DNA of 64,000 nt from Cephalothrix simula (Eukaryota > Nemertea > Palaeonemertea > Archinemertea > Cephalotrichidae): assembly GCA_035591015.1 (NCBI GenBank), contig JAXIUW010184736.1, positions 85,043 through 149,042 on the forward strand, read 5' to 3'. Position numbers and translations under genes: made by a program. This document shows positions 44,440 to 53,236 of the stretch, in pieces (positions within the stretch are counted from its first letter, which is position 1; every line of letters starts with the position of its first letter). The notes beneath the pieces are model-generated. The model saw only the letters and a list, made by a program, of their open reading frames with translations. It was not told where the DNA came from and searched no databases.

Positions 44440-45129
44440 CTACTGTGTATCAATGAGTTCCTTCATTTGATTAATCAAATACATAGCTTGGCCAACGCCA
44501 CGCAACTCAGTAACCTTCCAAACGCCATTGGCTTTAACCAGCTTGAAGGTTAGCGGAAAAATTATGCCATAAAATTGGTGCCGAAACATAACCGGTATAC
44601 TGGCCTCATTACCCACAGAATGAGCTGTTCCTAGGCTTTCAAATTTTATCGCCCGTTCTTCAATGGCCTCGACCAATTCAACTAAGTCTGGAAAGTTATT
44701 CATCAAATCCGCACGATCACTGTTTGAGAAAAATAAATCCTGAGGCGAAGTGCCATTGTCTAAGATATCAAATATTCTGTCTTTAACCACAAAGATTAGT
44801 GCTTCTCTGAACTGCGAAAAATCTGCATAGGCCGTAACGACTTCACGAATAGGCGGCGTTCTTACGGAGCTATCTTCATCAGATTGGCTAGAGGCATCAA
44901 CCTCTTTTTGGTTAGCTAAATCAATAAGAAAAACCTGATCCACCGCTGAGCCAATTAGACTATCTAGGTCAGCATAGTTTTCAAGTTTAATCGAATCGCG
45001 TTGTCGGATGGCTCTGGCAAACTCTGCTAATGAATACAATGGGTATCCACCTAAGTTCAAAAACACTCCTATGCCTATGCCTGCCAAAATAAATATAACT
45101 ATGACTACTGCTATAATAGCTTTCTTCAT
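44440..45129 (-). CDS. DUF2939-like membrane-anchored protein
   Basis: The protein has 229 residues. A single N-terminal membrane helix (KKAIIAVVIVIFILAGIGIG) acts as anchor, followed by GYPLYSLAEFARAIRQRDSIKLENYADLDSL, whose YxLxxxxxAIxxxD...L..Y.D pattern is that of the DUF2939 family. The remaining part is likely periplasmic, with a basic-acidic mix and a VTELRGVGQAMYLI end. A strong GGAGG ribosome binding site precedes the ATG by 7 bases. Function of the family is unknown. Confidence 0.7.
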   Translation of the reverse strand: MKKAIIAVVIVIFILAGIGIGVFLNLGGYPLYSLAEFARAIRQRDSIKLENYADLDSLIGSAVDQVFLIDLANQKEVDASSQSDEDSSVRTPPIREVVTAYADFSQFREALIFVVKDRIFDILDNGTSPQDLFFSNSDRADLMNNFPDLVELVEAIEERAIKFESLGTAHSVGNEASIPVMFRHQFYGIIFPLTFKLVKANGVWKVTELRGVGQAMYLINQMKELIDTQ

Positions 45130-45284
45130 CTACAATCCTCCAAAAAATGTTCCGGTAATATTACAATCTATCCTCTAAAAATATCCGCTAAAGCTCCAAA
45201 CAATACAGCATAACAAACTTGCTGAATTGCACCTCAAGCATATCACAACAATACACATTCTGCGTAGTTAGCGCATCTGAAAAA

Positions 45285-45332
45285 TCTTGGGAAAAGTTTT
45301 GGGAAGGATTCTGGGAAACGTCTGCGGATATT
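45285..45332. repeat. Degenerate 12-bp tandem repeats upstream of metY
   Basis: Units TCTTGGGAAAAG, TTTTGGGAAGGA and TTCTGGGAAACG are exactly end to end from 45285, followed by the decayed TCTGCGGATATT. They lie in the 481-base gap between the divergent DUF2939 and metY genes. The rest of the gap is AT-rich and contains the inverted repeat at 45537. Confidence 0.75.
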
Positions 45333-45536
45333 GCTTAGATTAAATATCTTCGCAGCAGTAATCAGCCTTTTGAATTGTTCTTTGTTTAGATATTAACAAA
45401 TGAGCGACCCTAGCTCATAATATATACTAGATATGCTGGCAAAGCAAAAAATAGCAACATGTTGATATTAAAGTGTTTATGTATAAAATAACTATAAATG
45501 TGATTATTTACTTTATGTGACTAAATAATTCTGATA

Positions 45537-45560
45537 GGTATTACAGAATCTGTAATTACC
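45537..45560. promoter_or_regulatory. Inverted repeat upstream of metY, candidate operator
   Basis: GGTATTACAG and CTGTAATTACC flank AAT; ATTACAG/CTGTAAT is a perfect 7-bp dyad and the outer GGTA/TACC continues it with one extra base. It ends about 50 bases before the metY ATG. It could be a repressor site or a short hairpin in the leader. It does not match the E. coli MetJ box AGACGTCT. Confidence 0.4.
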
Positions 45561-45610
45561 GAGTTTAGTGAGGCTTGGCCATAATATTTAATTTGAGGAG
45601 ACAATTAATC

Positions 45611-46903
45611 ATGACAGAGAACAATAACCTTCACTTTTCAACATTAGCTGTTCATGCTGGTTCAGCACCAGATCCAACAACTAATGCAGTAGCAACACCT
45701 ATCTATCAAACTACATCTTACACTTTTAATAGTGTTGAGCACGCCGCCAATCTGTTTGCTCTAAAAGAGTTTGGCAACATATATTCACGAATTATGAACC
45801 CTACCACCAATGTGCTTGAGCAACGAATTGCTGCACTAGAGGGTGGTACTGCGGCTTTGGCAACATCATCAGGCCATGCTGCCCAGCTTCTTGCGTTATA
45901 TAGTGTAATGCAGCCCGGCAAAAATATTGTGGCTGCTCGGCAGCTTTATGGGGGCAGTGTTAATCAGTTAGGACACGCTTATAAAGGCTTTGATTGGCGG
46001 GTTAAGTGGGTTGATGTTCATGATTTAGATGGCATTAAGAGTGCCATTGATGCCGACACCCGAGCTATTTTTGTAGAAAGCCTTAACAACCCTTCGGGAA
46101 GCGTTACCGACCTTGAAGCACTGGCCAAGATAAGTGCTGATGCTCATGTGCCACTTATCGTTGATAACACACTGCCCACGCCCTATCTGCTGCGTCCGAT
46201 TGAGTATGGAGCCAACGTGGTTGTTAACTCTTTAACCAAGTTTATTGGCGGGCAGGGTAATTCCATTGGAGGCATTTTGGTTGATGGTGGTAACTTTGAC
46301 TGGTCTGATGCCCAAAAGTTTCCGATGCTGGCCGCACCAAGACCAGAATATAATGGCTTAGAGTTCTATAAAACCTTCGGCAACATTGCCTTTGCTATTG
46401 TTGCTAGAACGCTAGGCTTGCGTGACTTGGGTCCAAACATATCACCCTTTAATGCCTTTTTAATCTTAAATGGTGTTGAGACCTTACCACTACGGATGCA
46501 GAGGAGCTCTGACAACGCTCTTGAGCTAGCTAAATTTTTAAGTGAACACCCGCAGGTGAGCTGGGTCAACTATGCCGGCCTGTCTTCGCACCCAAATTAT
46601 TCTTTAACTAAGAAATATCTTCCTAAAGGTGCTGGAGCTGTGTTTACCTTTGGCGTAAAGGGCGGTTATGATGCTGCCGTTAAGCTGGTTGAAGCAACTA
46701 AGCTCTTCTCTCACTTGGCTAATGTTGGTGATATTCGCAGCTTAATCATTCATCCGGCATCAACAACGCACAGCCAGCTAACCTCTGAGCAAAAAGAAAA
46801 GGCTGGTGCTCACGAAGATGCCCTGCGCTTGAGCATTGGCATTGAGGATATTAGAGACCTAGTTGCTGATATTGAACAAGCCTTGAGTGCGGCCTCGGCT
46901 TAA
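45611..46903 (+). CDS. metY: O-acetylhomoserine aminocarboxypropyltransferase/sulfhydrylase
   Basis: MetY joins O-acetylhomoserine and sulfide to homocysteine in methionine synthesis, with PLP. From the ATG at 45611 (MTENNNLHFSTLAVHAG) the protein has 430 residues. GAGGAG at 45595-45600 sets this start over an upstream TTG in frame. Landmarks are TPIYQTTSYTFNS, YSRIMNPTTNVLEQRIAALEGG in part, ATSSGHAAQ, VDNTLPTPYLLRPIEYGAN in part, and the PLP Lys in NSLTKFIGGQGNSIGG. The long form with the KTFGN-like insertion is typical of MetY rather than MetB or MetZ. Confidence 0.95.
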   Translation: MTENNNLHFSTLAVHAGSAPDPTTNAVATPIYQTTSYTFNSVEHAANLFALKEFGNIYSRIMNPTTNVLEQRIAALEGGTAALATSSGHAAQLLALYSVMQPGKNIVAARQLYGGSVNQLGHAYKGFDWRVKWVDVHDLDGIKSAIDADTRAIFVESLNNPSGSVTDLEALAKISADAHVPLIVDNTLPTPYLLRPIEYGANVVVNSLTKFIGGQGNSIGGILVDGGNFDWSDAQKFPMLAAPRPEYNGLEFYKTFGNIAFAIVARTLGLRDLGPNISPFNAFLILNGVETLPLRMQRSSDNALELAKFLSEHPQVSWVNYAGLSSHPNYSLTKKYLPKGAGAVFTFGVKGGYDAAVKLVEATKLFSHLANVGDIRSLIIHPASTTHSQLTSEQKEKAGAHEDALRLSIGIEDIRDLVADIEQALSAASA

Positions 46904-46990
46904 CTTATGGTTTGTATTTTGATGCAAGGCGAGCAGTACGGCGGTGCTCTTCTATGCAAAGAAGGGCACTTGCCTATGTGGTTAAGGCGG

Positions 46991-47632
46991 TTAGGTGGTT
47001 AGGTTAAAGGTTTCTTTAATACCTTCAATCACAAAGCCAACGGCGATAGCACCCAAGAATAATCCAAATAAGCGTTGCAATACCATAGGGATAGCCGTAC
47101 CCAGCACCCTCAGCAAAAACGAAGAAGCCAGCATTGCTATGCAGGTTATCGCCATTACCGCCGCAATTGGCAAAAAGCCGATGAAGTACTCACCAGTGCC
47201 AAATTGCTGACGGCTGGCTATGACCATGCTTAACAAAATTGCTGCCGGGCCAGCTATTAAAGGAATGGCCAAGGGAAACACCGCTAAGTTCATAACCTGC
47301 TCACGGAGGTCGGCTTTTTTAGCAGCATCGCTGGCGGTTTCATTTTTTCGGGCATTGCGAGACTCAAATAGCATGTCAATAGCAACTATCATCAAAAATA
47401 CTCCCCCCGCTATTCTAAAGGCTGACATGCTTATTCCAAGCGTCAACAATAGATTATTACCAATTGAATAGAACAGCATTAGTATGCCAAGGCTCACCAA
47501 AAATGCCACTAGAGCTATCCTAATGCGTAGCATAGAGCTACAACCAGCAGTCAAGCTAATAAACATTGGTGCCAATGCTATGGGATCAATGGCCACAAAA
47601 GCCAACGTAAAGTCGTGTAAAAAGTTTGCCAT
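46991..47632 (-). CDS. MarC-family integral membrane protein
   Basis: The protein has 213 residues with six membrane helices. FVAIDPIALAPMFISLTAG near residues 13-31 and the later FPLAIPLIAGPAAILLSMV are the two conserved MarC/UPF0056 segments, with VFLMIVAIDMLF between. Function of the family is not established; E. coli MarC is not needed for multidrug resistance. It converges with metY across an 87-base gap. Confidence 0.88.
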   Translation of the reverse strand: MANFLHDFTLAFVAIDPIALAPMFISLTAGCSSMLRIRIALVAFLVSLGILMLFYSIGNNLLLTLGISMSAFRIAGGVFLMIVAIDMLFESRNARKNETASDAAKKADLREQVMNLAVFPLAIPLIAGPAAILLSMVIASRQQFGTGEYFIGFLPIAAVMAITCIAMLASSFLLRVLGTAIPMVLQRLFGLFLGAIAVGFVIEGIKETFNLTT

Positions 47633-47877
47633 TACTAAATTATAAAAATCTAAATACCCTTCTCCTTATGACACTAAGGCAGTCTAGCAAACTCAAAACC
47701 TGTTATCAATCTATTGGCACATGCACAGCATCAGAACGAATAAAGTAAGCAGTATGTGCAGGTCAGCTAAGTAATCGTTAGGTACTTAGCCCATGAATGA
47801 TGGTGGGCAAAGACATCGCTAGGCAGCACCTTACACCAAACATAGGTGGTTCGCTTAGATGGGTTAAGTGCCGATGG

Positions 47878-47950
47878 CTCCCCGGACAGGACTCGAACCT
47901 GTGACAAATTGGTTAACAGCCAACTGCTCTACCAACTGAGCTACCGGGGA
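47878..47950 (-). tRNA. tRNA-Asn (GTT)
   Basis: On the minus strand the acceptor TCCCCGG pairs with CCGGGGA, followed by discriminator G; the D-arm is GCTCAGTTGGTAGAGC; the anticodon GTT (complement of 47915-47917) lies in CTGTTAA; and the T-arm is CAGGTTCGAGTCCTG. It is 73 nt long, with no encoded CCA. Confidence 0.95.
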
Positions 47951-48676
47951 ATCTGCACGGCGATATAAAATCTTGCGAAGTTAACCACACGAACGGCTGT
48001 CATGCTACACCACCCAATATAATTTAACAATACCTAGCACTAATATTGTACTATGAGCAGTGGAATTATAGCCTTAACTAACTTTTGATACAGAAAACTT
48101 AGCTGCTGGTTTAGCCTGTACTTAGCGCAACATGATGCTTTGTTGTTCGGCGCATAATTTTTCAAGGCTAGGGCATGACTTGTTAAATAAAAATCACCGG
48201 CGTTTCATAGTAAAATAAAGTCGGTTATTGCTGGGCATCAATGGCTAGGGATTGTCTAGGTTTAGATATCGTATGGGCCAGGGCTGCATAAGATTGGGGC
48301 TATACAGGGCTAGAAATCATATATGATATATGGACGACATAGCACCTATTGCTAAATAAGTTTAAGTATGCGCCCCAAAGATGCTTATCAGCAAGCCTGC
48401 CGCTTAGAAGTATTATAATGCAATTGCTTGATTATCACTTGAGCTAGTTGAACCTCTATCACATATGCTAAAAACAAGAATACTCGTGGCTGATGGCAGC
48501 AAATGGCCGGCTTTTGGACACAGCAAATTTATAAATACTCGGCCATAACCCTAATGATTAAAGTTATTGAAGTTAATGCTTTGGTTGACCCAGCAATTTT
48601 GATTAAAATTATTCAAATTATTCAAATTGAGGCCAAGACCTTTGTAAGTGTGGCAGATAAACCTACATAGGCCATC
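47951..48676. other. 726-base region without a recognised gene
   Basis: No credible ORF is present on either strand. The part near 48240-48320 repeats GGGCTA/GGCTAGGG-like words without a clean period, and near 48600 AAATTATTC recurs at 10 bases. TATAAT near 48415 and similar AT-rich boxes could be promoters. The end of the region should contain the promoter for the acetyltransferase. I recognise no structural RNA. Confidence 0.5.
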
Positions 48677-49252
48677 ATGAAAGATTATCAACGCATCAGA
48701 ATTGCTCAAATAGAAGACTGCCCCGATATGCTGTCTATTTATGCGCCATTTGTTACCAATACGGTTGTTTCATTTGAAGCCAATGTACCTGATCTTCATG
48801 ACTTTGTACATCGCTTCAAGAGCATAACTGTAGGCTATCCATGGCTTGTGTGCGAGCATAATCGGCAGATTTTGGGCTATGCCTATGCTTCTAGCTATCG
48901 CTCGCGGGCGGGCTATGCGTGGTCAACAGAGGTTACCATTTATGTGGCAGAGCAGCATCATGGTCAAGGTATTGGCCGAGCCTTATATACTAAACTATTT
49001 GATTTATTGAAACTTCAGGGCTATCGCAATGCGCTGGCAACTATTGCGTTGCCTAATCCTAGTAGTGAAAAACTGCATACAAAGCTAGGATTTTTCAAAA
49101 TTGGTATTCAAAAAAATGTTGGCTACAAGCTCAGTCGCTGGATTGACGTTGTTTGGTATCAGCTAGAATTAACCCAAAATGATAACTTAACTCGGCCCAA
49201 GCCCTTTGCTGCACTTAAAGAAAGCCTTGTTTCTGATGTATTTGATGCCTAG
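48677..49252 (+). CDS. GNAT-family N-acetyltransferase (PAT-like)
   Basis: The protein has 191 residues. It begins IRIAQIEDCPDMLSIYAPFV and shows the phosphinothricin/methionine-sulfoximine acetyltransferase layout: VSFEANVP, then GYAYASSYRSRAGYAWSTEVTIYV, then the acetyl-CoA loop QHHGQGIGRALYTKL near residues 95-109. The C-terminus has LHTKLGFFKIGIQKNVGYK and WIDVVWYQLEL. Chromosomal PAT-like proteins often acetylate amino-acid analogues, and resistance to a particular compound cannot be claimed from sequence. It is the first gene after a long non-coding region. Confidence 0.85.
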   Translation: MKDYQRIRIAQIEDCPDMLSIYAPFVTNTVVSFEANVPDLHDFVHRFKSITVGYPWLVCEHNRQILGYAYASSYRSRAGYAWSTEVTIYVAEQHHGQGIGRALYTKLFDLLKLQGYRNALATIALPNPSSEKLHTKLGFFKIGIQKNVGYKLSRWIDVVWYQLELTQNDNLTRPKPFAALKESLVSDVFDA

Positions 49253-49334
49253 GCCAAGCAGCAAAGTTTGACAATATTCACCTTGGGCATTACCATAGGC
49301 GTGATTTAGCTTGATTAATATTTTCTACTTACAA

Positions 49335-49427
49335 ATGCACGAAATAGAAATTTTGATTACCTTTGCCGTTATCTGCGCCGTATACCTAGGAGTGTTCTTC
49401 TATTCAGAGCGCTTCATGGGGCGCTAG
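49335..49427 (+). CDS. Possible 30-residue single-helix membrane protein
   Basis: An ATG at 49335 opens a 30-codon frame ending TAG at 49427, one base before the TTG of the next gene. The product MHEIEILITFAVICAVYLGV continues to a basic FMGR end, with one membrane helix over residues 6-22. It is positioned like a translationally linked leader gene, but there is no clear ribosome binding site and so short a frame may be chance. It could be a small subunit of a membrane complex. Confidence 0.35.
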   Translation: MHEIEILITFAVICAVYLGVFFYSERFMGR

Positions 49428-49428
49428 A

Positions 49429-50163
49429 TTGCGAATATCTTCCAAGCTGTGCCTTGGTCTAGCCTTTATTCTGGCGAGTTGCTCAGTCATTACGCCGGTT
49501 GATCTGCGTGTTCCTGCATCGGAATTTAGCACTTGGCATGTGCAGCATTCACTGACTCCGTTCTATGTAGCCGGGGTTATCCGCACTATAAATAATGATA
49601 GCGTTGAGCAGGCTGACTTTGAGCTTTATGCCCTCAGCGAAGATACGCTTCAGTTTAGCCTAAAGGCTCCGCTTGTCGGCAAAAAGATTCTAGAAGCCTA
49701 TGTTGAGCCTGACCTAATTTATCTGGTTGACTACAACGATAAGGTTTGGGTTAAAGATAAAGCTATCTCAAGCCTAACTGAAATTCTTTTGGGAATAAGC
49801 CTTAATACTGCCGAAGTTATCAGTGTTTTTACTGCACGACTAATCGGCACTGCCGAAGGTACACGCCTGCCCTTTGATGGTGGCTACTATACGGTAGCTC
49901 TCAATAAAAATGATTTGCCCGAGCATCTAGCCCGCCATTCAAAAGCAGAAACCGACTATGAGGTTCGCTATAAAAGCTATTTGCAGTTGCAACTGCGGGG
50001 CGAAGAAATGCTGGCCTTACCACGGCAGATAGAGCTTAGCAGTGGCAATATACGCATTATTTTTGGCGTAAAAAGGTTGGTGATTGGCCAAAAGCCACAG
50101 ACTATACTGCCCGAATTGCCTCTGCCAGAAGGTTTTACCAGAGCCCGACTTGCTGTAGAGTAG
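49429..50163 (+). CDS. LolB-like outer-membrane lipoprotein
   Basis: The protein has 244 residues with a lipoprotein signal peptide ending FILASCS, so Cys18 is likely lipidated. The mature part is beta-rich (FYVAGVIRTINNDSVEQADF, then LQFSLKAPLVGKKILEAYVE, then LYKSYLQLQLRG-like strands) and fits the LolA/LolB half-barrel of lipoprotein carriers. Identity to E. coli LolB is not obvious. The start is TTG at 49429; no better start exists after the preceding small frame. Confidence 0.55.
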   Translation: MRISSKLCLGLAFILASCSVITPVDLRVPASEFSTWHVQHSLTPFYVAGVIRTINNDSVEQADFELYALSEDTLQFSLKAPLVGKKILEAYVEPDLIYLVDYNDKVWVKDKAISSLTEILLGISLNTAEVISVFTARLIGTAEGTRLPFDGGYYTVALNKNDLPEHLARHSKAETDYEVRYKSYLQLQLRGEEMLALPRQIELSSGNIRIIFGVKRLVIGQKPQTILPELPLPEGFTRARLAVE

Positions 50164-50172
50164 GGTTAGGCT

Positions 50173-50586
50173 CTAAACCGTCTGATGCTTGTTGTTAATT
50201 TGGTCAAGTATGGCTTCGCAAAGCTCGGATTGAGCTTTCGCCTCACTAATTAGCTCATGATATTGTTTATCTAGCTCTGCCAAAAATGGATTGCGAGGCA
50301 TCACTGTAGCGGCCCCTTGAAAAGAAGAATACTGCTTTTCTAAAATAGCGTGGATGTTAAAGTCCATAATCTGTCGCAGCATAATTATGGTGTTTTCTGG
50401 TTCTTTGCTCTTAGACAGACTGGCTAAATTGATAAAGTGCTTGGCATTTTGCAGGCTTTGCTTGAACTCAGACAATGTTTGTATATTCATAGCAATAAAG
50501 GTCTGCACCTTTCTTTCAAACTCACCATCTTGAAGGGCTTTTTCAATATTGACTGAAGAGCTGATTTTGGAGGATTGCTCGCTCAC
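50173..50586 (-). CDS. Small helical protein of unknown function
   Basis: The protein has 137 residues from a GTG start with AAGGA upstream. It is predicted almost entirely helical and polar, with no signal peptide, membrane segment or motif that I recognise. It follows the LOG gene after 23 bases in the coaE-aminotransferase-LOG run and is probably co-transcribed. Lengthwise it resembles small adaptor or antitoxin-like proteins, but nothing supports either. Confidence 0.6.
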   Translation of the reverse strand: MSEQSSKISSSVNIEKALQDGEFERKVQTFIAMNIQTLSEFKQSLQNAKHFINLASLSKSKEPENTIIMLRQIMDFNIHAILEKQYSSFQGAATVMPRNPFLAELDKQYHELISEAKAQSELCEAILDQINNKHQTV

Positions 50587-50609
50587 AATTTTTCCTTGGT
50601 CTGATAGGG

Positions 50610-51173
50610 CTATTTTAGTCGTGATAACACTTTTTCCACAAGCTCTTGAGGACTGTTCTCAACTAAAAATGAATCTTCAGGGTTGGCACCTAAGTAGGTA
50701 TCTGTAAAACCCTCTACCTTTGTATGATGAAGAAAAGCTAGCATTTTGGCAAAAAAATCTCTGGTATTAAGCAAACCTACTGGCTTTTGATGCAAGCCCA
50801 ACCGCAGTGAAGACAGTGCCTCAAATAACTCATCTAAAGTTCCTAAACCACCGGGCAGGCAAATAAAAGCATCTGAAGCATCAAACATCAGTTTTTTGCG
50901 CTCGGCCAAACTTTCTACATAATGAATACGCTGGCAATAGTCAGATAGCCTATCTTTACCCTCCGCCCAGCCCAAAGGTGCCACGGCAACTATATCTTGG
51001 CTGCCCAAGGCGGCCATCGTTTTGGCCACGGCATTCATCAAGCCTTCTCGCCCTCCACCAAAGACCAAACCCGCACCTTGAGCATGCAAAGCCTTGGCAA
51101 TCCGTTGAGCATCTTCGGCATAAACAGGGTCATTCCCACCTTGAGAACCGCAAAAAACACAAATATGAGGCAT
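50610..51173 (-). CDS. LOG-family protein (cytokinin riboside 5'-monophosphate phosphoribohydrolase-like)
   Basis: The protein has 187 residues. The nucleotide-binding motifs are ICVFCGSQ near residues 4-11, GGGREGLMNAVA near 39-50 and the family signature LPGGLGTLDELFEALS near 106-121, with Arg and Glu of the active site. LOG proteins split nucleoside monophosphates into base and ribose phosphate. In bacteria they act as nucleotide clean-up enzymes; a cytokinin role is not implied. It lies one base from the aminotransferase gene. Confidence 0.92.
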   Translation of the reverse strand: MPHICVFCGSQGGNDPVYAEDAQRIAKALHAQGAGLVFGGGREGLMNAVAKTMAALGSQDIVAVAPLGWAEGKDRLSDYCQRIHYVESLAERKKLMFDASDAFICLPGGLGTLDELFEALSSLRLGLHQKPVGLLNTRDFFAKMLAFLHHTKVEGFTDTYLGANPEDSFLVENSPQELVEKVLSRLK

Positions 51174-51174
51174 G

Positions 51175-52329
51175 TTAGCTCATGGCAAGAGTTTTTAAGT
51201 AGCGGCTTAGTCTAGCCATGCCTTCTTTAGTGCGTTGATGGTCAGTGGCATAGCTAATCCGAATATAATTCTTACCACCGGGACCAAAATCGATTCCGGG
51301 GCTAAGGGCCACGCCTTCTTTATGGAGCAAGTCTAAGGCAAAAGCCATGGTATCATTGGTGTATTTAGAGACATCAGTGAAACAATAAAAAGCACCCTGC
51401 GGCTGGTATTTTAGACCAATACCCATCTGTTCAAGCTGCTCAATCACATATTCACGATTAGTGGCCAAGGCCAGTTTGTTCTTATCAAATACTGAGCGAT
51501 CAACCTTTAGAGCGGCCAAAGCACCATGCTGGGCAAACTCAGAGGCCGATAGTGCCAAATACTGATGCACTATGTTGGCCTTATCAATAAAGCTCTTGGG
51601 CATAATCAAATAGCCTATGCGCCAACCCGTCATTGAATAATACTTAGAGAAACTACCTACCACAAAAGCATTTTCTGTATAACTGAGAATGCTCGCATCA
51701 CGACCATAGTAATTAAGACCATGATAGGCCTCATCAGCAATCAATGTGATGCCTAACTTACTTAAATCTTGCAATGATTGAGCATCGCAAACTGCACCGG
51801 TCGGATTGTCTGGCGAGCAAAAAATAAGTGCCTTAGTTCTATTGTTGAGCAGCTTTTTTATTCTTTCGGTTGAAAGATTAAAGCCTTCGTCTTCGTATAC
51901 ATCTACATAAACCGGCTGACCGCCTGAAGCCGAGATTAAGTTTTTGTAGCTAGGATAGGCAATGCTTGGAATAATCACTTCATCACCAGACTCAATCAGC
52001 ATGTGGGCGACTATGTATAAAGATAATGAGCTGCCCGCAGTAATCACTATGCGCTCAATATCTACATCTACGGCGTATTCTTGCTTGTATTTGTTAGCCA
52101 GAGCCTGACGCAACTCAACTAATCCGGCAGAACTTGTGTAACCAGAGTGTCCATGACGCAAAGCCCAGCAGGTTTGCTCAATTACTTCTGGCGGTGGTTC
52201 TGTAGCCGGCTCTCCCAATTCATGATGAATAACATCGCCACCCTTGGCCTCTATTTTTCGGGCTTCGCTAAAAATGCTCATTGCTCTAAAGGCGACCACG
52301 CTATCCATTCTTTTAGCAGCTTTGCTCAT
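51175..52329 (-). CDS. PLP-dependent aminotransferase, class I/II
   Basis: The protein has 384 residues. Family features are HHELGEPATEPPPEV, GYTSSAGLVELRQALANKY, ITAGSSLSLYIVAHML, the Asp in LIADEAYHGLNY near residue 195-206, and the PLP Lys in VVGSFSKYYSMTGWRIGYL near 229-247. The C-terminal YIRISYATD carries the substrate Arg. Overall it is like aspartate/aromatic or alanine aminotransferases of subgroup I-gamma. AAGGAAAATACT precedes the ATG. It lies between coaE (26 bases) and the LOG gene (1 base). Confidence 0.92.
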   Translation of the reverse strand: MSKAAKRMDSVVAFRAMSIFSEARKIEAKGGDVIHHELGEPATEPPPEVIEQTCWALRHGHSGYTSSAGLVELRQALANKYKQEYAVDVDIERIVITAGSSLSLYIVAHMLIESGDEVIIPSIAYPSYKNLISASGGQPVYVDVYEDEGFNLSTERIKKLLNNRTKALIFCSPDNPTGAVCDAQSLQDLSKLGITLIADEAYHGLNYYGRDASILSYTENAFVVGSFSKYYSMTGWRIGYLIMPKSFIDKANIVHQYLALSASEFAQHGALAALKVDRSVFDKNKLALATNREYVIEQLEQMGIGLKYQPQGAFYCFTDVSKYTNDTMAFALDLLHKEGVALSPGIDFGPGGKNYIRISYATDHQRTKEGMARLSRYLKTLAMS

Positions 52330-52355
52330 AGTATTTTCCTTAGAAAATTTAGTTT

Positions 52356-52973
52356 TTAAGCAAGAAGTTTAGCCAACTCTGACTGCACTTGCTGCTTAAG
52401 ATGCTGCATTGTGTGGTTATTGTATATTATTGTAGCTCGTTGGCAAATATCAGCAGAAAAGTCGTCTTGAGACGCTAACCGTTGCTGTGCCTGCTTGAGG
52501 CTCAGGCTGCGCTTATCCATAAGGCGTTGCTCTGCCAAGTGCGATTTAATAATCCAAATCTCATTGCAAAGCTGCCACAACGGTGTTTGAAAGAGCAAAG
52601 CGGCATCAATAGCGACTAAATAGGGACGATGCTGTTGTTTGATGGCTTCTATTTTGGCTAGAATCATAGTGCTGATCTGTGGCAGACAGAGGCTATTTAA
52701 TTGCTCTAGCTGGCTTTGACTAGCGAACACGATAGCACCAAGTTTCGCCCGTGATATAGCTCCGCCGTCTTCAATAATTTGACTACCAAAAGTATCAATT
52801 AACTGGGTGTAGATAGGGCTATCTGGCCACAATAGCTGATGCCCCAACTTGTCGGCATCAATAATTGTAAAGCCACTATCAACCAAGCATAGTGCGACAG
52901 TACTCTTGCCACTGGCAATACCACCGGTCAGCCCGAGGATAATACTTTTGCGCTGGGGTGTTGTTGGAAGCAT
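52356..52973 (-). CDS. coaE: Dephospho-CoA kinase
   Basis: CoaE phosphorylates dephospho-CoA in the last step of CoA synthesis. It has 205 residues. The P-loop GLTGGIASGKST is near residues 14-25, followed by IDADKLGHQLL with the substrate-binding Asp pair, and DAALLFQTPLWQLCNEIWII, which is the family's lid-proximal segment. LMDKRSLSLKQAQQRLASQ matches the lid. The gene heads a four-gene minus-strand run. Confidence 0.95.
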   Translation of the reverse strand: MLPTTPQRKSIILGLTGGIASGKSTVALCLVDSGFTIIDADKLGHQLLWPDSPIYTQLIDTFGSQIIEDGGAISRAKLGAIVFASQSQLEQLNSLCLPQISTMILAKIEAIKQQHRPYLVAIDAALLFQTPLWQLCNEIWIIKSHLAEQRLMDKRSLSLKQAQQRLASQDDFSADICQRATIIYNNHTMQHLKQQVQSELAKLLA

Positions 52974-53101
52974 TTTTAGATTACGTCTATTAAATATCTT
53001 AGCTGTATTTATGCTTAGTCAATTATTAACTAATGATTAGACGATGTTAGACCAAGAATTTGAGAACGACTTGAACAAAATAACCCAGTGTCTCTCACAT
53101 A

Positions 53102-53236
53102 ATAGTTACTTATATGGCAGCTATTCTCATGGTAACTATTCTAATAGCAGCCTTTCATCTAGTAGATGTTTACCTTGTAGCCATTTGCTAAGTAGCTGTT
53201 CATATAGTAACTATTCACATAGTCTTATAGCTAATA
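53102..53236. repeat. Eight to nine 15-bp tandem repeats between coaE and the K+ channel
   Basis: In steps of 15 from 53117 the units are GCAGCTATTCTCATG, GTAACTATTCTAATA, GCAGCCTTTCATCTA, GTAGATGTTTACCTT, GTAGCCATTTGCTAA, GTAGCTGTTCATATA, GTAACTATTCACATA and a decayed ninth; a partial unit precedes. Consensus is roughly GTAGCTATTCATATA. Because 15 is a multiple of 3, a Ser/Tyr/Asn-rich 69-codon frame (53044-53253) runs across it; I do not call this a gene. The repeats fill the main part of a 463-base gap. Confidence 0.88.

Noticed and set aside
45130-45610. SAM riboswitch upstream of metY
   Set aside because: I could not find the conserved cores of SAM-I, SAM-II or SAM/SAH aptamers; only a dyad and 12-bp repeats are visible.
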